Shown: piece by piece, positions 1 through 7,601 of the stretch
How positions within the stretch are numbered: the stretch's first letter is position 1
How the letters are laid out: the number at the start of each line of letters is the position of its first letter
Origin: Armatimonadota bacterium
GTDB lineage: Bacteria; Armatimonadota; Zipacnadia; Zipacnadales; JABUFB01
Direction of reading: 5' to 3'
NCBI GenBank assembly: GCA_013314775.1
Contig: JABUFB010000005.1
Span: 62,001 to 126,000, forward strand
Length of the DNA: 64,000 bases
Position numbers and translations under genes: made by a program
Notes under the pieces: model-generated
The model's input: only the letters and a program-made list of their open reading frames with translations
Told to the model about the DNA's origin: nothing
The model's database searches: none

Positions 1-1082
1 ACGGTGGCGTCGAAGACCGCATCCGTTGTGCGGCTCCAGGGGAGCACGAGATTCTCGACGACGCGAGTGCCCTCCGCTTCGACCCAGTACGGCTGCAGAC
101 CCCGGCGCCCGTACTCGGTGTCCCCGTGCATCGAAAGGACCCGATATGCCCCGTCGGGCACATCCACGGCGAATGTCTGGCGCACCTGGGTGTGATAATA
201 CTCACTGGTCATCACGAAGTCGCGAAAGAGCGAGTCGCTTCCCGCGCCGCCACGGTCACGTTCCCCCAGGCCGGGGACATTAGCGCTTGCCGGTCCGAAG
301 TTGCTCTCCACCACCGGTTCTCCGCCCTCGTATGGAATCCAGCCGTAGCCTTTCTCACGCGAGTAGACGGTCTTCGAATCCACCACGCAGAACTGTGCGA
401 AACTCGGGGATCCCGCGGGGCCAAAGTCGAACGCCCACCAGGTGATGCCATCTTCAACGCGCTTCGGGTCGGAGACGCTCACGCTGTCTGGCGCCGCTCC
501 GGGCACGGGCGTTCCCCAGACCTCAATCTCGCTCAGGGTGATGTAGGCGCGTCCGGGCGCTGCGTGGAAGACGAAGCGCAGGCCGTCTGCCCGTCGGCTG
601 ATGCCGATCTCGTTCCAGCCATCGGTGACGGGAGAGATCGTTCCCACCTTGAGCACGTCCGGGAACTCCAGGGGGTCGCCCTTGAGATAGACGTCGATAG
701 CTGCAGCCCCGTGGGGGCCGGTTTCCGGGCAGAGCACCCAGATGCGTGCACGTTCAATGTCGTAGACCCCGTTCAGGCCGACTGTTAGCTCAGCTTGCTG
801 TTGGCCTTGCCAATAGGCATAGGGGAAAGGGGTGCGCTTGTGGTCTGTGCTGATGTCGCCGTTGGTGAGGGCGCCTTCGGCGAAGCTTGCGCGCGGCGCG
901 TCTTGGCCCCCTTTGAAGGGTGGATTCGCCTCCGCCCAGCCGCCGGTCAAAGGGCGCTCAAACTGCTCATATTGGCTGAACTCCGGATTACGGAGCCCGT
1001 TCTCCGTGAGCAGTCTGGCATTCTGGGCACAAGACATCGCGGCGACCACGAGCGCGATCAGCAGCATGAGCAGGCGCGACAT
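1..1082 (-). CDS. Secreted protein with discoidin-like region, 3' end beyond window
   Basis: Reading the minus strand from an ATG at 1082 gives an open frame of 360 codons that leaves the window at base 1 without a stop. It begins with a short hydrophobic signal sequence (MSRLLMLLIALVVAAMSCAQ). The next ~170 residues look like a galactose-binding/F5/8-type beta-sandwich: a 'PEFSQYE' opening, an 'ITLSEIEVWG' strand, and description of an object with a vector of aromatic residues. The later part (WWAFDFG, YGWIPYEGGEP) resembles malectin-like domains of polysaccharide-degrading enzymes. Only plus-strand shadow frames cover this stretch otherwise. Function is not recognisable; a secreted carbohydrate-binding or hydrolytic role is inferred from the fold hints and neighbours. 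It is divergently transcribed from the methyltransferase at 1220. Confidence 0.7.
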   Translation of the reverse strand, partial: MSRLLMLLIALVVAAMSCAQNARLLTENGLRNPEFSQYEQFERPLTGGWAEANPPFKGGQDAPRASFAEGALTNGDISTDHKRTPFPYAYWQGQQQAELTVGLNGVYDIERARIWVLCPETGPHGAAAIDVYLKGDPLEFPDVLKVGTISPVTDGWNEIGISRRADGLRFVFHAAPGRAYITLSEIEVWGTPVPGAAPDSVSVSDPKRVEDGITWWAFDFGPAGSPSFAQFCVVDSKTVYSREKGYGWIPYEGGEPVVESNFGPASANVPGLGERDRGGAGSDSLFRDFVMTSEYYHTQVRQTFAVDVPDGAYRVLSMHGDTEYGRRGLQPYWVEAEGTRVVENLVLPWSRTTDAVFDAT

Positions 1083-1219
1083 GGCACATCACTCCAGTCC
1101 CCGCTGCGCAGCCGGGGAGGGATAGAGCGGCAGGTGAGGGAACCCAAGCCACTACTCATTTCGCCGACTGCGCCCCTTGGCCCTGCGGCGCAGTCACCTC
1201 CGGTCGGAGGAACCTGGCG

Positions 1220-1816
1220 ATGAACAGCCCGTTCGAGACCGTCTACATCGTCGGGTTGGTGCTCGGGTCACTCATCCGGGCCGTTTATACTCGTGGCAGG
1301 CGATCTCGGCGCATTCTCACTTCGCGCTGTCATGCGCTGGATTCGGTGCTCTTGCTCCTTGCAGGGGTGGGCATGATCCCGGTGCCCATCGTCGCTCTTA
1401 CTACCGACTGGTTGAGTTTCGGCGGCTACACGACCCCGCCGATCGTTGGATGTGCTGGGACCGTACTGCTCGCCGCGGCGCTCTGGCTGCTGTGGCGGTC
1501 GCACCGTGACCTTGGCAGCAACTGGTCAGCGCGGATCGACGTGCGCGACGGCCAGGCCCTTGTCGTCACCGGCGTCTACAGCCGAATCCGGCATCCGATG
1601 TATGCCGCCCATTGGCTCTGGGCGATGGCTCAGCTCCTCTTGATTCAGAACTGGCTGGCCGGGCCCGCGATGCTCGTGTTCTATACACCCCTGTATTTCC
1701 TGCGGGTGGGCCAGGAGGAAGCGCTGATGCGCGAGCATTTCGGGCAGCCGTATGAGGACTACATGGCCCGCACCGGCCGCGTGCTGCCCCGATTGGGAGC
1801 GCGGCGCGTTGACTGA
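1220..1816 (+). CDS. Isoprenylcysteine carboxyl methyltransferase-like membrane protein
   Basis: A 198-residue protein with about four to five hydrophobic segments. The C-terminal half carries the ICMT/PEMT-family signature: a 'GVYSRIRHPMYAA' segment (the RHPxY motif), two hydrophobic helices, then 'QEEALMREHFGQPYEDY' followed by 'TGRVLPRL'. In this family these residues form the SAM-binding and catalytic face of an integral membrane methyltransferase. Bacterial members have varied or unknown lipid or small-molecule substrates. The start ATG at 1220 has a GGAGG about 9 nt upstream. The stop is 44 nt before the fucosidase start on the same strand, so co-transcription is possible. The substrate cannot be read from sequence. 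Confidence 0.8.
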   Translation: MNSPFETVYIVGLVLGSLIRAVYTRGRRSRRILTSRCHALDSVLLLLAGVGMIPVPIVALTTDWLSFGGYTTPPIVGCAGTVLLAAALWLLWRSHRDLGSNWSARIDVRDGQALVVTGVYSRIRHPMYAAHWLWAMAQLLLIQNWLAGPAMLVFYTPLYFLRVGQEEALMREHFGQPYEDYMARTGRVLPRLGARRVD

Positions 1817-1860
1817 GATCACCCCGGCGCTCAAGCGCGCCTATGGGAGGTCGTACAAGT

Positions 1861-3141
1861 ATGGCTGACAAAACGACTGCTCGTCCGCCTTGGTTCGACC
1901 AGCCCAGGCTGGGCATGTTCGTTCACTGGGGCATCTACGCGATCCCCGCCTGGCACGAGCAACTTCAGTGGCGGGGGCGCATGTCTCGCGCGGAGTATGT
2001 GAAATTCGCCGACCAATGGAACCCGGTGCGCTTCGACCCCGATGCCTGGCTTGACCTGGCGCAGGAAGCCGGGATGCAATACCTCTGCATCACCACGAAG
2101 CACCACGACGGCTTCTGTCTATGGAACACCAAGCAGACGCCCTTCAACACCATGAATACCCCGTACGGGAAGGATATCCTGGGAATGCTGGCCGAGGCCT
2201 GTCATCGCCGGGACTTCCCGCTCTTCCTGTACTATTCGTGCGCCGACTGGCATCATCCGAACTATCCGAACCAGGGACGGCATCACGAACTGCCGGGACC
2301 GGAGCCCGGAGACGACCCCGACCTGGGCAAGTACTTGGAGTTCCTGAAAGCTCAGGTGCGTGAACTGTGCAGCAATTATGGGCGCATTCACGGGTTCTGG
2401 TGGGACATGAATGTGCCGCAGCACCGGGACCCGTCGATCAATGCGATGATCCGCGAGCTCCAGCCAGGCATCGTCATCAACGACCGCGGGTATGACGAGG
2501 GGGATTTTGGCACGCCCGAGCGAGACTATCAGCAGGGGATCGACGCGCTCAAAGGCTTTGAGCGGCCCACCGAGGCATGCCAGTCAGTGGGCATCGAGAG
2601 CTGGGGATTTCGGCAGGACGAGGATTACTACACCGACCGGCACCTCATGCGCAGCATCGACCGGTATATGGCCAGAGGGGCTCACTACCTGCTCAACGTG
2701 GGGCCAACGGCGGAGGGAGTGATCCCTGCGCAGGCAGTGCAGGTTCTGCGCCGGGTGGGAGCGTGGTTCAGGCGCATCCGCGAGTCCGTGGAGGGCGTCG
2801 AACCGATGCCGGATCTTGTTGCGAGCAATGATGTACTGCTGACTCGGCGCGGCAATACGGTCTACGTGCATCTGCATCGCGACCCTCCGACTGCAGCGGT
2901 GAAGCTCAATCCGCTGGCGGTCGTGCCTCGGCGGGCGAAGCTCTTGAATACCGGCGCACCGGTAGACTGTGTCGTTGACCTGCTTCCCAGCGAGCATGCG
3001 TCCGGCAAGCCTTGCCTGCGCCTGCGGAACCTTCCGGTGAATACGCTGGCGAACACGTGCCTGGTGGTGCGGCTGGACTTCGACGCATTGCCGGAAGGCG
3101 CCGCTCCGGACGAGGACACGCCGGAGGTTCTCAGAATGTAG
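1861..3141 (+). CDS. GH29 alpha-L-fucosidase
   Basis: A 426-residue protein of glycoside hydrolase family 29, which releases alpha-linked L-fucose with retention of configuration. Family hallmarks are visible: 'LGMFVHWGIYAIPAWHEQ' near the N terminus, 'KHHDGFCLWNTKQTPFN', 'LFLYYSCADWHHP', and the segment 'HGFWWDMNV' whose Asp182 is the likely nucleophile. No signal peptide is seen, so it probably acts in the cytoplasm on imported oligosaccharides. The start at 1861 is preferred over an in-frame codon at 1843 because GGGAGG (1845-1850) lies 10 nt before it. It ends before a strong hairpin shared with the convergent Rid gene. The 'WWDM' context is slightly unlike the commoner 'WfDg', so a related specificity is possible. 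Confidence 0.88.
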   Translation: MADKTTARPPWFDQPRLGMFVHWGIYAIPAWHEQLQWRGRMSRAEYVKFADQWNPVRFDPDAWLDLAQEAGMQYLCITTKHHDGFCLWNTKQTPFNTMNTPYGKDILGMLAEACHRRDFPLFLYYSCADWHHPNYPNQGRHHELPGPEPGDDPDLGKYLEFLKAQVRELCSNYGRIHGFWWDMNVPQHRDPSINAMIRELQPGIVINDRGYDEGDFGTPERDYQQGIDALKGFERPTEACQSVGIESWGFRQDEDYYTDRHLMRSIDRYMARGAHYLLNVGPTAEGVIPAQAVQVLRRVGAWFRRIRESVEGVEPMPDLVASNDVLLTRRGNTVYVHLHRDPPTAAVKLNPLAVVPRRAKLLNTGAPVDCVVDLLPSEHASGKPCLRLRNLPVNTLANTCLVVRLDFDALPEGAAPDEDTPEVLRM

Positions 3142-3163
3142 CCGGAGGGCCGACGTAGAAGCT

Positions 3164-3194
3164 ACAGGGTCCCGAGTGGTGCTCGGGACCCTGT
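3164..3194. terminator. Bidirectional terminator hairpin
   Basis: A perfect 13-bp inverted repeat (ACAGGGTCCCGAG / CTCGGGACCCTGT) with a 5-nt TGGTG loop lies between the convergent fucosidase and Rid genes. No T-run follows on either side, so intrinsic termination is inferred from the stem alone. Confidence 0.7.
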
Positions 3195-3248
3195 GGACTG
3201 ACGTGATCGCCTGTTCCGCGCCGTGCGTGGAGCCCGGCACGCATCCCG

Positions 3249-4316
3249 TCAATCACATCGCGCGGCGTCCACCTCAAGCTCGAACAGAAGGTCGTCCCGG
3301 CAGATGATGTTATTCGCCACGATTGCCGGAAGCGCCGCGAGGTCCGGGCGCGAGGCCACGAACCGTTGATATGCGCCAACGTCGGAAGTGAGCCGGACAT
3401 AGGCTGTGGCGCGGGTGACGTGGCTCCAGTCCATCCCTCGCGATTCCAGGATGGCCTGGACAACCTCGAAAGTCTTCGCGACCTGACCGTCGACGTCGCC
3501 CACATACACCGTATTCCCATTCCGATCAATACTTGCGGTACCCGACACGAGCAGGCGCTTGCAGCCAGGCGTCGCCACCTCCACCACGCGGCTGAAAGAG
3601 CTTCCGTAAGCCAGCGCAGGGCACTGCAAAGGCGAGGGCACCGCTTGGATGCAGACCTGATCCGATTTGGGCTTCATCGCGAAAGCCGATGCAATCATGG
3701 CAGACCCGGCGGGGTTCGCGCCCCCGATGCCGGTGCTTGCGGGCACCAGCTTGCTGAAGACGTCCCGCTCATTGAAGAACCGGGTGCGGACCCCGTTGAA
3801 CTCCCCGTACCACTCGAGTATCTGGTCCAGGAAGAGCCAGGTGCGGACCACGTTGGAGAAGTCCATGTCCACCTGGGCGAGAGCTTTCTCTATGTTCTCG
3901 AAGGTCTCGCGTGCCTGTTCCGGGCGGGATTTGTGGGTGTGGATTGACCGGATGCCTGCGAGGGTGCATTCGGTGGCGTAGGGTGTCTCCACGACCGTGC
4001 CTACGACTCGCCCGTCAACAAGGAGCGGACGGGTCTCCGCACCCTGTACGGCATGGACGTAGACACCGCTCAGATCTGCGCCGTCCGGATGCTCATTGCA
4101 GACCCAGGTTACGGGAAAGTCCGGCTCCTCCCAGCCCGGTGTTGGGGGGCCGAACACGTCAGCGCGCACGATCCGTGCGCCCCCAGCCTTGTCCACCAGA
4201 TCGCTGATGTCCGTGCAGTCCGGACCGGACAGGGTCAGGAATAGTTCGTCAAACTCCTGCCTGTTCCGGGTGACGGTGTACAGCTGCTGCGAGGGTGCGG
4301 CGGCATGTTCGGCCAT
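3249..4316 (-). CDS. RidA/YjgF-family protein, two-domain
   Basis: A 355-residue protein whose C-terminal ~130 residues resemble the Rid (YjgF/YER057c/UK114) fold: 'LLVSGTASID', 'QVAKTFEVVQAILES', 'VTRATAYVRLTSD' and 'PAIVANNIICRDDLLFELEVDA'. The N-terminal ~200 residues are a related half with 'VVRTWLFLDQ'. Classical Rid proteins hydrolyse reactive enamines and imines; longer two-domain relatives include chorismatase-like enzymes, so the activity here is uncertain. The start at 4316 is chosen because CCGGAGG lies 8 nt upstream. The longer open frame overlaps the end of the upstream heme-protein gene. It follows heme protein A by 73 nt on the same strand and is probably co-transcribed with it. 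Confidence 0.75.
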   Translation of the reverse strand: MAEHAAAPSQQLYTVTRNRQEFDELFLTLSGPDCTDISDLVDKAGGARIVRADVFGPPTPGWEEPDFPVTWVCNEHPDGADLSGVYVHAVQGAETRPLLVDGRVVGTVVETPYATECTLAGIRSIHTHKSRPEQARETFENIEKALAQVDMDFSNVVRTWLFLDQILEWYGEFNGVRTRFFNERDVFSKLVPASTGIGGANPAGSAMIASAFAMKPKSDQVCIQAVPSPLQCPALAYGSSFSRVVEVATPGCKRLLVSGTASIDRNGNTVYVGDVDGQVAKTFEVVQAILESRGMDWSHVTRATAYVRLTSDVGAYQRFVASRPDLAALPAIVANNIICRDDLLFELEVDAARCD

Positions 4317-4389
4317 GAACGGACCTCCGGGTGAGCATCCGCTTGATGCTCTCTTGAGCTTTTCATTCCCCGAGACGTTCCCCCCGCTG

Positions 4390-7300
4390 TTAGTGTTCAC
4401 CTTCGTCGGGTACTCTCTCACCGCTGCGCAAGGCGGCCCGGTTGCGCATCTCGATCTCCAGGCGCTTTGCGTATTTCGCCTCGCGACGCAGATCCAGGTC
4501 GCAGGCGACGAAACCATCCATGTCCGCCCGTGGCCGCATGGCGAGCATCCGCTTGCCGGCCTCGATGATAGCCAGTGCTTCCCGGTATGCTTGCGGGTTC
4601 TTCTCGCGGATTGCAGAAAGGCACGGGCTCAGTTCGGGCCTGTCGAAGCTCACTTGCGGCCCGGAGTTAGCGTTGCAGGCTGCTTGCGCCGCGAGGGGCA
4701 CACCTGTCAGTTCCTCCAGGCGCTTGAGTTGCCGGTCGTCCAGCGGAGACCGCCCGGAAAGGTTGTCCGGATATGCGCTTGCGTATGTCGGGTAGTAGGG
4801 TGCATTGATGTCGATCCAGGTCACAATGCGGTCCAGATCCTCGGGCGTGAGCTTGTCGCCGACGTGCCCGGCTCTGAGGGTAGCCACGATCTTGCTGGCG
4901 TGGGATCCCCAGGATCGGGCCTGCTGGATCTGGGCCGGCCCTGCACCGATCGCCTTGATGAACCCGCGCCGCCAGAGTTCATTGTACGAGGCGTTGAAGA
5001 ACAGGTCGCGGTCGCCGGCGAGGTTCAGCGTCTTGCCTGCGGGTTTGCCATAGTCGTGGCAGGAAACGCACAGCCGGTCGAACACGGGCTGCACCTCGGC
5101 CATGTAGCTGAACAGCCGTGGCTCGCCCCTCCATGATTCCAGCTTGCGAGGCGCCTTGTCGAGAGCTTTCAGCATGCGCGGCAGCTTCGCCGGCGGCGCC
5201 ATATGTCGGTCTTCGTGGCAGCCCACACAGCCGGCATATTCCCCCGACTGCACCATGGTCCCGCTGCGCATGGACTGCACCATCATCCCGTCGGAATCGA
5301 GAAGCTGAAAGTAGACGAATCGGTCGGAAGGGACCTCGAAGTAGGCTGAGCCGTCCTCTTCCACGGGCACGGTCCCCAGAATTCGCTTGTTGTTGAAATC
5401 GTGCCAGCCCATCGCCGGGCTCTGACTGCCCTGGCCACCCCACCATGGGTAGACCCACTGCCGCTTCTCGGGGGACTCCACCACTCGCAGGTACTTCACA
5501 TCGCCGCGCTTCACTCCGGCCATGTGGGTGCCGCGGTACACGTCCACCACATAGAAGTACCCCGGCGCGTTGTCGAAGTTCCGTCGCGTGGGTATGTCCG
5601 GTGGACGGGTTCGAGCCGCAAGGGGCATGGGGTCGAAGCAGCCGGGCTCCTCGGTATGCAGGAGCAGTTCATTGCCGAACACGTCCAGCAGACAGATGCC
5701 CATCTGCTCGCCGCTGCCGGTCATGCGGGAGCACAGGAAGTACTTGCCCGCGCCCGCGCCCGTGTTGGGGTCGGCGAGAGGGTACGGGTCCTCGTACTTC
5801 GGGAACAGGTTCACGTACGAGTCGATCCCACCGATGTCGACACTCTCAATTGCCGACGCAGGCCAGATCCGGACCACGGCACGGCGGCCGTCAATGGCCA
5901 GACTGCGGTCAACGATGGCGATTGCGCCCCAGGGGCGGTCGTGACACGATGTGAAGGTGCAGACAACCTGCTCCGTTCCCGGGATGATTCGCGGGTCTAC
6001 TACGGCACCTGGCGAAGCGGTGTTGTTCCCCCAGTACACTGCATGATTGGTGCCATCGGGGTAGACCGTCCACAGGCCCTGGGCATCACCGAAATTGCGG
6101 TCCACGTACTCCCAGCGGTTGTACAGGATGCGGCCGTCGTGGGTCAGCGAGCCGTGACCTTCCATCAGAGTGCTCTTGCCGATCTGGTGGATGTTCGTCC
6201 CGTCCGGGTGCATGCGGAACAGGTTGGCCATGATGTGCCGGTTGCACATGCAGTACTTGGGCTCGCGGGTGGATGAGAATGCGATATCTCCACTCGGCAA
6301 GTACAAGGGGTCGATGTCGCTGACTCCCGGCGCGAAAGTCAGCTGTCGGGGTTCCCCGCCTGCCGCCGCTATCTCGTAGATGTGCGCGTCATCCCTGGCG
6401 TCCCGGCGCAGGGATACCAGGATGCGCGCGCCTTCGAAGTGCACGTCGGGGTCCCGCACGACGCCCTGCGGCAGGTCCAGGAGCGTGCGCACAGCCGCGC
6501 CGGCACCGAAGTCGATGGTCTTCAGCGCGCTGCCGCCGCGGAAGCTCCCGGTGTTGATCTCGCCGGTCTGGAACATGGTGGCGGTGTTGTGGTGGTCCGG
6601 CGCGTACTGTCTGCGCACAACGTAGAGGATTGGTTGCCCGCTGACCAGCGGATTGGCGATGAGAGCCTCGCGCTGCAGTTCGCGGAAGTCCTTGAGCGCT
6701 GCGCGGCGTGTTGAAGGGTCTTCGGAGGCGAGCGGTCCGTCAAGCGCTTCGAGACGAGCCAGGAACTCGTGTCCGCGCGGGTAACGCTCCCCGAATGTCG
6801 TGATAAGGTCTGCGATTGCGGCGCGCAGTGTTGCCGGGGTGCCCGGATCGGGCATTCCCGCAAGACGCAGGGCTTCCAGGATTACCTTATTCTGCGCGAA
6901 GTTCCGCTCTGTGGCGGCCGCGTCGATGGCGGCTTCCGCCTGGAAGTCATCGATGGTTATGTGTCCCCAGCCGCCCGTGTTGCCGTCCACGATGCGCAGG
7001 AAGAGGCGCTTGCCCACCAGCCCGGGGGCCGTCCACCGCACGGTCTGCATGGTCTCGGTGTTCTTACCCCGTGCCTGCATCTGCTCCTCACCATCATCGG
7101 CGGTGCAGAGGGCAACGTATGTGTCCTTGTGGGCCCCGCCGCCCACGAGAAGAGTCATCTCCGGTGCCTGAAGCAGGAACACAGGGGACTCGATGACGCC
7201 GGTGAAGCGGTCACTGGGTCGGTTGTCGCTTTGCTCGAGGGTGGACAGGAAATACTTCCCCTGCTTGTTGTATGGCTGCCCGGTATTGTGGAAGACCGCG

Positions 7301-7449
7301 CGGTCGCAGACGAGCTTGTCGAAGCCGCCTTCGATCACCCGCCAGCCCTGGAGATCGCCGGTCTCGAAATCGAACCGCAACTGCTCAGCCTGGACGCCGG
7401 ACCATAGACCGAGTAATCCCACGATGACCGAAGTCAATACGAGACGCAT
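4390..7449 (-). CDS. HzsA-related di-heme protein, paralogue A
   Basis: A 1019-residue exported protein (signal sequence MRLVLTSVIVGLLGLWSGVQA). After a galactose-binding-like N-terminal domain (~20-170) comes a PD40/TolB-like propeller ('EPRQLTFAPGVSDIDPLYLPS', 'MHPDGTNIHQIG', 'DGRILYNRWEYVDR'). The C-terminal third matches the pattern I know from HzsA-related proteins: 'GTVPVEEDGSAYFEVPSD', heme motif CVGCH (741-745), heme motif CVSCH (794-798), and the closing 'DLDRIVTWIDINAPYY'. A CX4CH (CTFTSCH) in the propeller replaces the AHH of the paralogues. The start at 7449 follows a GAGGG; the longer frame upstream lacks support. In hydrazine synthase this subunit carries two c-type hemes; activity here is unknown. 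It is divergent from B and upstream of the Rid gene. Confidence 0.82.
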   Translation of the reverse strand: MRLVLTSVIVGLLGLWSGVQAEQLRFDFETGDLQGWRVIEGGFDKLVCDRAVFHNTGQPYNKQGKYFLSTLEQSDNRPSDRFTGVIESPVFLLQAPEMTLLVGGGAHKDTYVALCTADDGEEQMQARGKNTETMQTVRWTAPGLVGKRLFLRIVDGNTGGWGHITIDDFQAEAAIDAAATERNFAQNKVILEALRLAGMPDPGTPATLRAAIADLITTFGERYPRGHEFLARLEALDGPLASEDPSTRRAALKDFRELQREALIANPLVSGQPILYVVRRQYAPDHHNTATMFQTGEINTGSFRGGSALKTIDFGAGAAVRTLLDLPQGVVRDPDVHFEGARILVSLRRDARDDAHIYEIAAAGGEPRQLTFAPGVSDIDPLYLPSGDIAFSSTREPKYCMCNRHIMANLFRMHPDGTNIHQIGKSTLMEGHGSLTHDGRILYNRWEYVDRNFGDAQGLWTVYPDGTNHAVYWGNNTASPGAVVDPRIIPGTEQVVCTFTSCHDRPWGAIAIVDRSLAIDGRRAVVRIWPASAIESVDIGGIDSYVNLFPKYEDPYPLADPNTGAGAGKYFLCSRMTGSGEQMGICLLDVFGNELLLHTEEPGCFDPMPLAARTRPPDIPTRRNFDNAPGYFYVVDVYRGTHMAGVKRGDVKYLRVVESPEKRQWVYPWWGGQGSQSPAMGWHDFNNKRILGTVPVEEDGSAYFEVPSDRFVYFQLLDSDGMMVQSMRSGTMVQSGEYAGCVGCHEDRHMAPPAKLPRMLKALDKAPRKLESWRGEPRLFSYMAEVQPVFDRLCVSCHDYGKPAGKTLNLAGDRDLFFNASYNELWRRGFIKAIGAGPAQIQQARSWGSHASKIVATLRAGHVGDKLTPEDLDRIVTWIDINAPYYPTYASAYPDNLSGRSPLDDRQLKRLEELTGVPLAAQAACNANSGPQVSFDRPELSPCLSAIREKNPQAYREALAIIEAGKRMLAMRPRADMDGFVACDLDLRREAKYAKRLEIEMRNRAALRSGERVPDEGEH

Positions 7450-7601
7450 GTGCCGAGGTCCCTCTTGTGGTGCCCGCGAATAGCTGCCGCCGATCCGGGG
7501 CCGCAGAGACTCTGAAGGTCTCTCACAGGAATTCGGAGAATACCCACTCAACAGGGAAACAATCGCCCTCTGCAGGGCGCCAATGACCGTTCCGCGAGGG
7601 G

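Noticed and set aside
126-1223. Plus-strand open frames at the left edge (for example 126-788 and 795-1223)
   Set aside because: The minus strand carries a continuous frame from 1082 with a signal peptide and domain-like sequence; the plus frames are arginine-rich shadows without ribosome sites.
4096-6276. Long frames opposite heme protein A (4096-5136, 5401-6276)
   Set aside because: Antisense to a gene with clear domains and heme motifs; composition is typical of GC-rich shadow frames.
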